Shown in pieces: positions 34,956 to 43,699 of a stretch of 64,000 nucleotides of DNA; position 1 is the stretch's first letter; each line of letters opens with the position of its first letter. The stretch is from assembly GCF_015100155.1 (NCBI RefSeq), contig NZ_JACKZA010000009.1:83079-147078 (forward strand), given 5' to 3'. The notes below the pieces were generated by a model. The model was given only the letters and a program-made list of their open reading frames with translations, made no database searches and had not been told where the DNA came from. Position numbers and translations under genes: made by a program. Origin of the DNA: Acidithiobacillus sp. HP-2 (lineage in GTDB: Bacteria; Pseudomonadota; Gammaproteobacteria; Acidithiobacillales; Acidithiobacillaceae).

Positions 34956-36206
34956 TCAAAAAAATTCGAGGTGCAGACGCAACATGCCGACCAGAGCATC
35001 CGGGTAATAACCGGAAGGATGCTGGATGTATTGCAAATCCGGCTGAATATTGATGTGCTCTGTTACTTTTGCCAGATAAGTGAGTTCATAGCTGGTTTCA
35101 GCGGGATGGATGCTGGCTGGTTCCACATCCAGCCCCGCAGCGACGGCCTCAGGGCGTAGCCAGGCTCTGGCCATACCAATGGAAATGCTGTCGTCCGGGC
35201 GGTCTGCTAAGGGATGCCCGAGCCGCAAGCCCACGCCCAGGTACCAGGGGACGGGATTGAAGTTTTGCGGCGCTGCCCCGGCCTGCAGGAATGCGCCAAG
35301 CTGACGTTCATCCGGCAGTGTCCAGTTTCCTTCGACGATGCCATAGGCACCGGCCGTGCTGGGTGATAAGCCATAAAGTTCGGGGTTGGCCTGCTGGTAG
35401 CGCCAGGCACCGATTTTTATTTCATATTGGCCATATTCATCGGTATTGTCCTCCATATCTTCGTCGGCTTTGTGACCCCAATGCAGTGCGCCTTCCCAGA
35501 GAGCCATGTAGCCTCGCTCAAACGCAGAGGTCTGGTGCTGTGGATCACCCTGAAAAATCGCTAATTTGTTACTCACATTTTGCGTGTGTGTGCTGACCAG
35601 CAGGCCGAGACCAGAATAGGGATAGGTAGCAGTACCGGGAACATTGACCGTGATGGTGGGCGACATGCCAAAAGAGCTGTTGATCAATTGCAGGGCATTG
35701 GCGGCAACATCAAAATAATAGTTGACGTCCATATAACCGACCCGGGTGTTGAGCCAGTCATTCCAGCGTTGCCGATAGGCGGCATCGTAAAAACGGACGG
35801 CATTGGGCGCCCAGATATTACTGGCAGTCTGAATGTCACCACTATAGTTTTGCTGAATGCCACTACTGTAAATGCCCATCAGGGAGAGGGTGAATTTGCC
35901 TCCCTTCCAGAGCCCGGCTTTGTCGGTGTCATATTCAGCCCCGATTTGTCCGACAATATTGCCTTCACTGCCCTGCTTGATTCCTCCCGAAAAATTGGAA
36001 AAAATCTCGCTGTCCAGATGTCCCGCCCAGGATAGCCCGTTGCCGATGTGGGTATAAGCAGGTAAGTACTTGGCAGAAAGTCCGGGGGTGTTGGGTATGG
36101 AGGATTCCGGGTTGCTGTCAGCAGCATCAGCGCAACCGATTGCAGGACAGCCCAGAAAAGACGCCGCACAAAGTGCAGTCGCCACGGAAAAAGTCAGGCG
36201 AGACAT
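34956..36206 (-). CDS. feoP: OprB-family porin of the feo operon (FeoP)
   Basis: A 416-residue outer membrane porin with an N-terminal signal peptide (about 27 residues, ending near GCADA) and a C-terminal FF ending (LHLEFF) typical of barrels. OprB-type features include ALWEGALHWGH and the RLGHPLADRP stretch. In Acidithiobacillus the feo operon begins with such a porin, called FeoP, which is thought to let ferrous iron pass the outer membrane. A Fur box lies just upstream of its start. feoA follows with no gap. Confidence 0.85.
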   Translation of the reverse strand: MSRLTFSVATALCAASFLGCPAIGCADAADSNPESSIPNTPGLSAKYLPAYTHIGNGLSWAGHLDSEIFSNFSGGIKQGSEGNIVGQIGAEYDTDKAGLWKGGKFTLSLMGIYSSGIQQNYSGDIQTASNIWAPNAVRFYDAAYRQRWNDWLNTRVGYMDVNYYFDVAANALQLINSSFGMSPTITVNVPGTATYPYSGLGLLVSTHTQNVSNKLAIFQGDPQHQTSAFERGYMALWEGALHWGHKADEDMEDNTDEYGQYEIKIGAWRYQQANPELYGLSPSTAGAYGIVEGNWTLPDERQLGAFLQAGAAPQNFNPVPWYLGVGLRLGHPLADRPDDSISIGMARAWLRPEAVAAGLDVEPASIHPAETSYELTYLAKVTEHINIQPDLQYIQHPSGYYPDALVGMLRLHLEFF

Positions 36207-36237
36207 TGCAGATACGCTCCGTTATTAGAATATTAGC

Positions 36238-36256
36238 GATAATGATTCTTAATATT
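36238..36256 (-). promoter_or_regulatory. Fur box upstream of feoP
   Basis: The 19-base GATAATGATTCTTAATATT matches 14 of 19 positions of the Fur consensus (GATAATGATAATCATTATC), including the whole left half. It begins 32 bases upstream of the feoP ATG. It predicts iron-dependent repression of feoPABC by Fur. Confidence 0.78.
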
Positions 36257-36307
36257 ATATAGACTGTTGGCAATGTCAATATTTTCGGATTATTTTTTTG
36301 CGGGAGG

Positions 36308-36366
36308 CTGGAGCCGATGCCGGGCCAAAGTCGCGGCAAAGCTTCCCGGCCCGGCATCGGCTCCAG
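36308..36366 (-). repeat. Large hairpin with dispersed 32-bp core repeat (copy 1)
   Basis: A 19-bp perfect inverted repeat (36308-36326 and 36348-36366) with a 21-base loop. Its central 32 bases (36321-36352) are identical to 38787-38818. It stands between the feoP promoter and the 3' end of the DsbG-like gene and could act as terminator for that gene, or be a REP-like element. Confidence 0.8.
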
Positions 36367-36372
36367 ATTGGG

Positions 36373-37005
36373 CTAGTGAAGTCCCTTTAGGGTCTGGGCG
36401 AGATTTTTAGCATCCAGAACCTGCCAGACAATTTGTGGCTGATTGTGGCTATCCATGTAAAGCATGGTAGGGACAGTTTTCTGGCCGGTGGCTTCGAGTA
36501 TGCTCAGGTTGTTTTTTAGTGCTTTTTCAGTTGCCGTACTGGGCAGAATTTCCTGGATGGCACCATCATGACCTTTTTCCGTAAACCCTTTTTCATTTTC
36601 CCATAGGGCCTTCAGTGGGTTTTTCGCCTCCAGAATCGCGGCAGCTTTGCCGGTACTGGAAGGTTCCAGAAAGCCCACGGGAACATAGCGTATGCTGAGT
36701 TGATCGGGTTTGATCAGGGATTGCAGTTCCTGGATGAGAAGGTGGCAATAGGGGCAGTTCGGATCAAATATCAGATAAATGATGTGTGGCCCCGAACCTT
36801 GGACGAACCAGCGGGTATGATCGAGTCGCTGCCAGATCTGTGCAGGGCTGGCAGTTGTGCGCTTTGGGGCAAAACTGGCCGCGATCTGGCCCAGCGTCGA
36901 GGCTTGGCCAGGTGGACTGAAGCCGCTTGTCATGAGGGTCATGGAAAACGCTAAGCCCATAGAATAAAGCCAACTTTTTTTGCTCATCAAATCAGAAGAG
37001 AACAT
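36373..37005 (-). CDS. DsbG/DsbC-like thiol:disulfide interchange protein
   Basis: A 210-residue exported protein: signal or anchor segment (residues about 9-30) and a thioredoxin fold with the active site CPYC in IFDPNCPYCHLL. The order of strands and the cis-proline region TVPTMLYMD fit the DsbC/DsbG group, though the N-terminal dimerisation domain is short. AAGGAG is 7 bases before the ATG. It should act on periplasmic disulfides and may serve porins or cytochromes nearby. Confidence 0.8.
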   Translation of the reverse strand: MFSSDLMSKKSWLYSMGLAFSMTLMTSGFSPPGQASTLGQIAASFAPKRTTASPAQIWQRLDHTRWFVQGSGPHIIYLIFDPNCPYCHLLIQELQSLIKPDQLSIRYVPVGFLEPSSTGKAAAILEAKNPLKALWENEKGFTEKGHDGAIQEILPSTATEKALKNNLSILEATGQKTVPTMLYMDSHNQPQIVWQVLDAKNLAQTLKGLH

Positions 37006-37442
37006 GCATGCGCTCCTTGGTTTTTGCTATCTCCTTGTATTAAAGCAATACTCAGGCCAGTTTAAGCATTTTTCGGAAATCAGGAAAAAAATTGCTTTTC
37101 AGACCTTGCCTGTCCCGGCAATTCCACCTATATTCCCAAATACGGACTATGGAGCATCGATTTTACTAATGGCTAATATTCGAATTGATTCGGGAGAAGA
37201 CTGTCTGGTTATTTGGGGCTTGGCGCCCCAAGCTGCCGGCAGTTTTGATTCGGTGTCGGCCCGCGTGTTCCGTAGTCCGGGTAATTCTCATCGAGCCGAA
37301 CCAACGTTCGGCTTTTTTGTTGGGTTCAGGGGGTAGCCTCGAAGTTTCTCTTTCAACTTTATGAGAAATGGCAATGTCTCTGCATAATCAGCCCTTGGGC
37401 AGATTACGCAGCGGCGATTCCCAGGTGATTCTGGAGATAAGA
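37006..37442 (+). ncRNA. Noncoding leader or small RNA region ahead of NlpC gene
   Basis: No protein is supported in these 437 bases. A hairpin TTGGGGC-TTGGC-GCCCCAA and the palindrome CTGCCGGCAG lie near 37214-37245, followed by a perfect intrinsic terminator at 37294-37318, all in front of the NlpC/P60 gene start at 37443. This looks like a terminated leader or an sRNA. I could not match it to a known riboswitch class. Confidence 0.45.
37294..37318 (+). terminator. Intrinsic terminator upstream of the NlpC/P60 gene
   Basis: A 7-bp stem (AGCCGAA / TTCGGCT) with a 6-base loop, followed by six T, read in + direction. No + strand gene ends here, so it must end a leader or small RNA. Confidence 0.8.
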
Positions 37443-38543
37443 ATGAAGAAGAAGCATCGCTGGCAGATTGCTTTGGCGGTATGTTTGTGTACAGGAGGTG
37501 TTGCTGTGGCTCAGGCCGCGCCACATCATGTTAAGACGGCAGCTCATCGAGTGGATGCGCATCGGTATCATCGGGAGACCTCTCCCAGGCATCCCCATTC
37601 GAGACATTATCATGCCGTCAAATCGGTTCGAAAAGTTTCGCACAGGCATGAGGCTTTTCCAGTCGAAGCAGCCGATTATACGGCTTTGACGCCAACGGCC
37701 CTGCAGTTGATGCATCTTTCCCCGGTAGAATTTGCGGGAGTAGGTGCAGCACCTCAGCCGGTAACCAATTACCAATTTCCTGTTCATTCGTTCCCGGATA
37801 CATCCGCCAGTTCTGTCACCAGCCCCGACTTTGTTGATCGATCCCTGGTGCTGGTGAAAACCGGTCTTGCAGCCAGCACGATGAATACAGATTCTCCGGC
37901 CAAGCCGGCGGCAGCCCCGGTGGATGCAGTGGTTGCCACCTCTGCGCCGGATCAGTCGCATCTGCGCATTGCCCTGGAAATGTTTGCCAGTCAGGCCTAC
38001 CACTGGGCCCGCCATCCGCTGCAGGCTTTGGAGTCCAGCGGCGATGCCGTCAGCGGACCTCAGGCTGCTGCTGAATTGGCAGACGCTATTGCCCAACAAC
38101 AGGCAGATCCAAACAATACCGGGAGTAATGCCGCTGCGTCCTCGGGTGATTCCTGGCTTTCGCCCCGGGCCATGGTGGTTTCGGCCTTGAAGTTTATTGG
38201 TGCCCCCTATCGCTGGGGCGGGATGAGTCCGGCTTCAGGTTTTGATTGCAGTGGCTTCGTGAAATACATACTGGCCAAATTTGACATTCAGGTGCCGCGC
38301 ACTTCTTATGCCCAGGCTGCGGAGTTGCACAAGGTGTCCCGGGAAAATCTCAAACCCGGCGATCTGGTGTTTTTTGATACCATGCATCGGGCTTATTCTC
38401 ACGTAGGTATATACATCGGTCACCAGCGTTTCGTCAGCGCCCAGACACCCAGCACTGGTGTCCAGGTTGGCAGCCTGAATGATCCTTATTGGGCAGCGCA
38501 TTATGACGGCGCACGCAGCTTGCCGGTAGCCAACTCTTATTAA
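37443..38543 (+). CDS. NlpC/P60-family cell wall endopeptidase
   Basis: A 366-residue exported protein with a signal peptide (about residues 1-26), a long low-complexity histidine-rich then Pro/Ala-rich linker, and a C-terminal NlpC/P60 domain: YRWGGMSPASGFDCSGFV with the catalytic cysteine, and YSHVGIYIGH with the histidine. Domain members cut peptidoglycan stem peptides. Start 37443 is supported by GGAGA 6 bases before it; the earlier in-frame ATG at 37368 has no site. The histidine-rich stretch RYHRETSPRHPHSRHYH may bind metal. Confidence 0.84.
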   Translation: MKKKHRWQIALAVCLCTGGVAVAQAAPHHVKTAAHRVDAHRYHRETSPRHPHSRHYHAVKSVRKVSHRHEAFPVEAADYTALTPTALQLMHLSPVEFAGVGAAPQPVTNYQFPVHSFPDTSASSVTSPDFVDRSLVLVKTGLAASTMNTDSPAKPAAAPVDAVVATSAPDQSHLRIALEMFASQAYHWARHPLQALESSGDAVSGPQAAAELADAIAQQQADPNNTGSNAAASSGDSWLSPRAMVVSALKFIGAPYRWGGMSPASGFDCSGFVKYILAKFDIQVPRTSYAQAAELHKVSRENLKPGDLVFFDTMHRAYSHVGIYIGHQRFVSAQTPSTGVQVGSLNDPYWAAHYDGARSLPVANSY

Positions 38544-38575
38544 GGTTGCTGTACTGATCAGAGCGTTGCTCATAA

Positions 38576-38603
38576 AAAACCCGCAGACTTGAAGCTGCGG
38601 GTT
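38576..38603. terminator. Bidirectional hairpin between NlpC gene and ccsB
   Basis: A 9-bp stem (AACCCGCAG / CTGCGGGTT) with an 8-base loop. On the minus strand it is followed by a T run, so it can end ccsB transcripts; on the plus strand the T content is weak but it is still 33 bases after the NlpC stop. Confidence 0.72.
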
Positions 38604-38707
38604 GTGCTTTGTTGATGCTTAACTTTACGGTTCATCGAAAAGGCGACCGCGAGCCGGGAAGCTTTTTGCTCCAACGTCCCTTGCCTGTTGTTCCAAGGCT
38701 TATCCTG

Positions 38708-38755
38708 CTGTCAGGAGAGAACTCGCCCTATGGGCTCAGACAGCTCTCCTGACAG
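38708..38755. repeat. 12-bp inverted repeat between NlpC and ccsB
   Basis: CTGTCAGGAGAG (38708-38719) and CTCTCCTGACAG (38744-38755) are perfectly complementary, 24 bases apart, in the gap between the two converging genes. It adds a second hairpin near the 32-bp repeat at 38787. Confidence 0.75.
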
Positions 38756-38786
38756 TCGCAGGGTTTCACCAGGAACAACAACGGCG

Positions 38787-38818
38787 CGGGCCAAAGTCGC
38801 GGCAAAGCTTCCCGGCCC
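38787..38818. repeat. 32-bp core repeat (copy 2)
   Basis: Identical over 32 bases to 36321-36352, but here it lacks the long outer stem of copy 1. Both copies lie in intergenic space. The element contains a hairpin core (GGGCC...GGCCC). Confidence 0.85.
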
Positions 38819-38838
38819 ACGGCCGCCTTTCTTATCAT

Positions 38839-40008
38839 TCAGAGTTTGCCGTAGGAGTGCAGCCCACCCAGGAACAAGTCGACGCCGATGAAACAGAAGG
38901 TAACGACGATCAGGCTGATAAATGCCCACCAGGCCATGGGGCGTCCTTCCCAGTTGCGCTGACTGCGGGCGTGCAGAAAGCCGGCATAATTCAGCCAGAC
39001 AATCAGAGCCCAGGTTTCCTTGGGGTCCCAGGACCAGAATCCCCCCCAGGCCTTGGCAGCCCAGACTGCACCGAGAATGGTGCCGACCGTAAAAAACAAA
39101 AATCCGAAGGCGATGGTTCCGGAAAAGGTCTTGTCCAGTAATTCCAGGCTGGGCAGGCGATCGCGCAGGAAGTTGCCGCTGCTGATGGCACGTTCTTTCA
39201 GCAAATAGGCCAAACCGGCCATGGCTGAAATATAAAAATTGGCGTAGGCAATGAACATGGAAGGTACATGGATTTTCATCCAGAAGCTCTGCAATGCCGG
39301 AATCAGTGGTTGAATACGGTTCAAATGGTAAGCAGCACCCACCCAGATCAGAAAAATATCAGCGACCAGCACCAAAGGCAGAACAAAAGCCCCCAATCCC
39401 CGGTTTTCTGTGCGATTTTCGTGAAACAAGTAAAACAGGATGGTGGTCGCACAAAATAACACCATCACATCATAAATATTGCTGACCGGAATATGTCCCC
39501 AGGATGGGTGGCCGATATAGGTTTCTCGCCAGCGAATGGCCAGACCGGCAAAGCCCAGAACAACGGCAACCCAGGCCAGACGATGCCCCCAGTTACCGGC
39601 ATTCTGGTTACCGGCAAACAGATACAAATAGTAGCCGGCGGCACTGAGCAAAATTGCGCCACTCATCCAGTAAAACATCGCATTGCTGTGAAAAAAGTAG
39701 CGTATTGCGAGGCTGTCGTGCGTCGTGAAACCCCATTGATAAAGCCCTACCCCGGTGCCGGCAATAGCCATGACGACCAGAAACAACACCCGGAAAGCAG
39801 GCCATTTCAGACCAAACCACATAAGGCCGACATACCACATACCGAGGATGATGAATTGCCACATCCAGAATTCAGCACGAAATATGGCCCAGGTGGCAAC
39901 GGCGCCGACGCTCAGAAAAAAGGCCCAGGCAGTACGCTGGGATTTGGAGTTTTCTATGGATGTGGGCTCTTTGAGTGAAAAATAGGGTGATTGGAGTTGC
40001 GCTGACAT
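38839..40008 (-). CDS. ccsB: Cytochrome c biogenesis protein CcsB/ResC-type
   Basis: A 389-residue membrane protein with about eight helices and the heme-handling tryptophan-rich motif WGGFWSWDPKETWAL, the WWD signature of CcsA/ResC proteins. It carries heme for attachment to cytochrome c in system II. The partner ResB is not next to it. AGGAG lies 8 bases before ATG 40008. It would serve the many c-type cytochromes of a sulfur or iron oxidiser. Confidence 0.88.
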   Translation of the reverse strand: MSAQLQSPYFSLKEPTSIENSKSQRTAWAFFLSVGAVATWAIFRAEFWMWQFIILGMWYVGLMWFGLKWPAFRVLFLVVMAIAGTGVGLYQWGFTTHDSLAIRYFFHSNAMFYWMSGAILLSAAGYYLYLFAGNQNAGNWGHRLAWVAVVLGFAGLAIRWRETYIGHPSWGHIPVSNIYDVMVLFCATTILFYLFHENRTENRGLGAFVLPLVLVADIFLIWVGAAYHLNRIQPLIPALQSFWMKIHVPSMFIAYANFYISAMAGLAYLLKERAISSGNFLRDRLPSLELLDKTFSGTIAFGFLFFTVGTILGAVWAAKAWGGFWSWDPKETWALIVWLNYAGFLHARSQRNWEGRPMAWWAFISLIVVTFCFIGVDLFLGGLHSYGKL

Positions 40009-40061
40009 CTTGTTGGCTCCTGTTTCGCGGTAGTGTTTGGCATCTGTTTACAATTTTATAA

Positions 40062-40102
40062 GGGCTTTAAGCAATAATTAAGCCCGAACAGTCCGGGCTT
40101 TT
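40062..40102 (+). promoter_or_regulatory. Overlapping alternative hairpins (GGGCTT/AAGCCC/GGGCTT)
   Basis: Three segments at 40062, 40080 and 40095 can pair in two mutually exclusive ways: first with second, or second with third; the latter gives a stem AAGCCCG / CGGGCTT followed by T. This resembles an attenuator on the plus strand, but no plus-strand gene reads into it, so it may instead be an antisense or upstream element of ccsB. Confidence 0.3.
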
Positions 40103-40234
40103 CATCTATCCACAAAGGTCAAAATGCTCGCTTTCAGAATACGCTAACTTACACATAATTTTAGACTTTTGGGCCTAAGCGAACAATCGGGACAATACCT
40201 CTGGTTCCGAAAGGGCCAGCGTGTTCACCCAGGC

Positions 40235-40558
40235 TCAGGCTGGCGGCGGTGTACTTTGATCCAGTCTGGCCAGTAAGCGAAAACCGCCGATGACACCCAG
40301 AATGCGTTCTCGCAGGTTATTTTCAGGATCCGTGGAGGAAACTGGCCAGAATTTGCATTGGGTATGGGTTGCCCGTTCCAGCTCAGGGATCCCATCACAG
40401 TCCAGCGCAATTAAAAGATCGGGCCATAAGTATTCTGCCGAATTGGCTTTGGCGATCAGCCACTCACCGCCAAGTTCAGTGGCTAATTGGGCAGCATATT
40501 GGGCCATTTCAGGTTTGCTCGGATGCCAAAAGAGTATGTGTGCACGACGTTTATACAT
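40235..40558 (-). CDS. LMW-phosphatase/arsenate-reductase-like protein without CX5R
   Basis: About 107 residues that follow the low-molecular-weight phosphatase pattern: HILFWHPSKPEMAQYAAQLA resembles the V-L-F-V-C-x-G-N-S-x-R-S opening, and FWPVSSTDPENNLRERILGVI resembles the C-terminal W-x-x-x-D-P segment. The catalytic cysteine and arginine of the loop are absent. Start 40558 is supported by AGGG; the longer frame to 40624 has no clear site. It could be a non-catalytic relative, or the similarity may be slight. Confidence 0.5.
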   Translation of the reverse strand: MYKRRAHILFWHPSKPEMAQYAAQLATELGGEWLIAKANSAEYLWPDLLIALDCDGIPELERATHTQCKFWPVSSTDPENNLRERILGVIGGFRLLARLDQSTPPPA

Positions 40559-40642
40559 GAATGCCCTATTTATGACGGAATTGTGTAAAAATAGCAGGAC
40601 AGAGCGCGCAGCGGGAGTAGGCATGAAATTCAGGCGTTATCA

Positions 40643-42550
40643 GTGACAGACTGGTCAGAAAATCTGGGACAAAATGGGGCCTTGGCACAACGCTTGCCGC
40701 AGTTTCGGGCGCGTGCCCAGCAGCAGGCCATGGCCGCGCAGGTTGCCCAAACCTTGCAGCAGGGTGGGGTGGCATTGATTGAAGCAGGTACGGGTACAGG
40801 TAAAACGTTTGCCTACTTGTTGCCCGCCATGCTTTCCGGACGCAAGGTGCTGGTTTCCACCGGGAGCAAGGCGCTGCAAGACCAGATTCTCGAAAAAGAC
40901 ATTCCCTTACTCATGGATGTGGTGGGTAAGCCGATGCGCGTCAGCCGCCTCAAGGGGCGGTCCAATTATCTTTGTCTGCACCGTCTCCAGCGTTTCAGCA
41001 GCGAGGGTGTCGCGCCATTGCTGGCGGCTCCTCTCGCCAAAATTGTGAATTGGGCGGGGCGCACCCGGGAGGGAGATATTGCGGAAGTCAGCGGGGTCCC
41101 GGAAGACTCGGCGGTGTGGCCGCTGGTAACTTCAACCCGGGATAATTGTCTGGGTAGTGAATGTCCTGATTACCAGCGTTGTCATGTCGTGGAAGCGCGG
41201 CGCAAGGCCCAGGAAGCCGATCTGCTGGTGGTGAACCACCACCTGCTTTTTTCCGATCTGGCACTCAAGGCCAATGGTATGGGAGACCTGCTGCCCCGGG
41301 TGGAAGCGATGGTGCTGGATGAGGCCCATCAGGTTTTTGACCTGGCGGGCCGCTACTTTGGGCGGCAACTCAGCAGTCTCCAGTTGTGGGATTGGGCCCG
41401 GGACAGTCGTGCGGAAGCCCTTGGCGAAGCGTCAGATGACGCGCCTTTACTGCTGGCCGCCGCCGGGGTGGAGACGGCGACCAGTGCCTGGCGCACTGCC
41501 CTTGGGGCTGGTGAGGACCGGACTCAGTGGGCACTGACACCAGGGTCTCCCCAAGAGGCGGCTTTTATCCATTTACGTCAGGCTGGACTTACGTTACTGC
41601 AAGCCCTTCAGCAGGCCTCCGCCCGAGGCAAGGGACTGGAACAATGTGCGGAACGGGGCGCGGCGCTGCTGGCCAGCGTCGAGTTTTTTCTGCTGCATAA
41701 TGCCCCGGAAATGGTGTTCTGGCAGGAAAAGCGAACGCGAACCGTGCAGTTACACGCCACCCCCCTGGATGTGGCGGGACCGCTGCAAAAATATCTGCTG
41801 GAGCCTATTGAGGCACTGGTGTTGACCAGTGCTACCTTGCGGGTGGGAGACAGTTTTACGGTCACCGAGCGGGCGCTGGGTCTTAGTGGCGCACAGACTT
41901 TCAATGCCGCTTCACCTTTTGATTATGCCCGCCAATCGTTACTGTATTTACCCTCTGGCCTGCCTGAGCCCAGTCATCCCGGTTATACGACGGCGTGTTT
42001 GCAGGCTGCCATACCAGTCATTGAGGCCAGTGCCGGGCGGACTTTTATCCTGTTTACCAGTCATCGCGCCCTGCAGGAGGCTGCATCCTTTCTGCCCCGC
42101 CAACTTGGGTTTCCCGTGCTGGTACAGGGCAGCATGCCGCGTTCGCGCTTGCTGGACCGGTTCCGCAGTCTGGGCAATGCCGTGTTGCTGGGCGCGGCGA
42201 GTTTCTGGGAAGGTGTGGATGTGCAGGGAGAGGCTCTGTCCTCGGTCATTATTGATAAACTGCCTTTTGCCAGCCCATCTGATCCGATTTTGCGCGCGCG
42301 TACCGAACAATGTCAGGCAGCGGGCGGTGACCCCTTTCGCGAACTGCAAATACCCCAGGCCGTCATTGCCTTGCGCCAGGGCGTAGGGCGCCTGATACGC
42401 TCGGAAACTGATCGTGGTGTGCTCATGCTCTGCGATCCGCGTCTGCGCAGCAAAGCTTATGGCAAGATTTTTCTGGAAAGTTTGCCACCCATGCGGCGCG
42501 TGAGCGATCTGGAGGCCGTGCAGCAGTTCTGGAAGGCATCGCTGTCATGA
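40643..42550 (+). CDS. ATP-dependent DNA helicase YoaA/DinG family
   Basis: A 635-residue XPD-like helicase. The Walker A is GTGTGKTFAYLLP near residue 55, the DEAH box is VLDEAHQVF, and four cysteines in CLHRL...DNCLGSECPDYQRC form the Fe-S cluster site. It starts with GTG. It overlaps tsaB by 4 bases. Helicases of this family act in replication restart and repair. Confidence 0.88.
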   Translation: MTDWSENLGQNGALAQRLPQFRARAQQQAMAAQVAQTLQQGGVALIEAGTGTGKTFAYLLPAMLSGRKVLVSTGSKALQDQILEKDIPLLMDVVGKPMRVSRLKGRSNYLCLHRLQRFSSEGVAPLLAAPLAKIVNWAGRTREGDIAEVSGVPEDSAVWPLVTSTRDNCLGSECPDYQRCHVVEARRKAQEADLLVVNHHLLFSDLALKANGMGDLLPRVEAMVLDEAHQVFDLAGRYFGRQLSSLQLWDWARDSRAEALGEASDDAPLLLAAAGVETATSAWRTALGAGEDRTQWALTPGSPQEAAFIHLRQAGLTLLQALQQASARGKGLEQCAERGAALLASVEFFLLHNAPEMVFWQEKRTRTVQLHATPLDVAGPLQKYLLEPIEALVLTSATLRVGDSFTVTERALGLSGAQTFNAASPFDYARQSLLYLPSGLPEPSHPGYTTACLQAAIPVIEASAGRTFILFTSHRALQEAASFLPRQLGFPVLVQGSMPRSRLLDRFRSLGNAVLLGAASFWEGVDVQGEALSSVIIDKLPFASPSDPILRARTEQCQAAGGDPFRELQIPQAVIALRQGVGRLIRSETDRGVLMLCDPRLRSKAYGKIFLESLPPMRRVSDLEAVQQFWKASLS

Positions 42551-43224
42551 GTGATCCGATTGTTCTCGCGATAGATACGGCTACCGAAGCCTGCTCGGTC
42601 GCCGTGAATGGCGTTGCAGGGGTGGTTGAAGAGTGTCAGGTGGCGGCCAATGCCCACAGCCAGTTATTGTTGCCGATGATCAGCAGGATATTGCAGCGTG
42701 CCGGACTGGTTCTTGGCGATCTGGACGCCATCGCCTGCGGGGTCGGACCCGGCGGCTTTACCGGTGTCCGTATTGGGGTCAGTACCGCGCAGGCTCTGGC
42801 GATGGCGCGGGGGTTACCCGTATATCCGGTTTCCAGTTTGCAGGCGTTGGCGGCAGCGACCGTTCAGCCATCGGTTTTGACGGCACTGGATGCGCGTAAA
42901 GGCGAGGTCTATGCCGCTGTCTATGTGCAGGATGAGCGTACCGGGCTGCCAGTGTTGCAGGGCGAGGAGCGCGTTTGCCCGCCCGGGGCAGTGGCCTGGC
43001 CCCATGAGGGCGGGTATTGGGGGCTGGGTAGCGCTTGGCCCCTGTATCATTCTGAATGGCAGCAGAATAACGTCCTGGGGTGGACGGAAGACGCCTATCC
43101 GCAGGCAGAAGCGGTTCTGCGTCTGGCACTGGCCCGTCATCTCAGAGGCGAAGACGGTTGTCGTCCTGACCAGCTCGAACCCCATTATATCCGGCCCTTT
43201 CTGCCCCAGGACCAACAAAAATGA
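42547..43224 (+). CDS. tsaB: tRNA threonylcarbamoyladenosine biosynthesis protein TsaB
   Basis: A 225-residue TsaB protein with AIDTATEACSVAV and GVGPGGFTGVRIGVSTAQ. It pairs with TsaD to make t6A in ANN-decoding tRNAs. It overlaps rimI by 4 bases and follows the helicase with coupling, an order shared by many proteobacteria. Confidence 0.93.
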   Translation: MSDPIVLAIDTATEACSVAVNGVAGVVEECQVAANAHSQLLLPMISRILQRAGLVLGDLDAIACGVGPGGFTGVRIGVSTAQALAMARGLPVYPVSSLQALAAATVQPSVLTALDARKGEVYAAVYVQDERTGLPVLQGEERVCPPGAVAWPHEGGYWGLGSAWPLYHSEWQQNNVLGWTEDAYPQAEAVLRLALARHLRGEDGCRPDQLEPHYIRPFLPQDQQK

Positions 43225-43691
43225 AGTTGCGACCGATGCAGGCGGGAGATCTGGATGCGGTGGCGGCACTGGAGTCGCACATTTCCCCTGGACCCTGGAC
43301 GCGGGGCATATTCCGGGATTGTATGCAGGCCGGATATGATGCCTGGGTGTTGAAGGATGAAACGGATCTCCTGATTGCCTTTGGTGTCCTGTCTACCGGA
43401 GCCGCTGAAGCCCATGTGCTGAATCTGGGGGTGAGTCCGACACAGCGCCGCCGGGGTTATGGGCGTAAAATGCTCATGCACCTTTTGTCGCGTGCCGGGC
43501 AATTGGGTGCGGAACGCGCCTTTCTGGAGGTCCGGGTATCCAATACGGCCGCCCAGCAGTTGTACCGCTCGGCGGGTTTTCATGAAATCGGGGTGCGCTT
43601 GAATTATTATCGAAATACCGAGGGTCGCGAAGATGCTCTGGTTTTGTCCATGTCTTTGGTTCGCGATGTACATTTTTTCAAAGAAGGTTAA
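43221..43691 (+). CDS. rimI: Ribosomal protein alanine N-acetyltransferase RimI
   Basis: A 156-residue GNAT acetyltransferase. The acetyl-CoA motif is [15 protein letters not shown] and the substrate side is [19 protein letters not shown], typical of RimI. It acetylates the N-terminus of ribosomal protein S18. It comes directly after tsaB with a 4-base overlap. Confidence 0.91.
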   Translation: MKLRPMQAGDLDAVAALESHISPGPWTRGIFRDCMQAGYDAWVLKDETDLLIAFGVLSTGAAEAHVLNLGVSPTQRRRGYGRKMLMHLLSRAGQLGAERAFLEVRVSNTAAQQLYRSAGFHEIGVRLNYYRNTEGREDALVLSMSLVRDVHFFKEG

Positions 43692-43699
43692 AAAAGCTT

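Noticed and set aside
36980..37336. A 118-codon plus-strand frame ahead of the NlpC/P60 gene
   Set aside because: It runs through a perfect intrinsic terminator and overlaps the start of the DsbG-like gene on the other strand.
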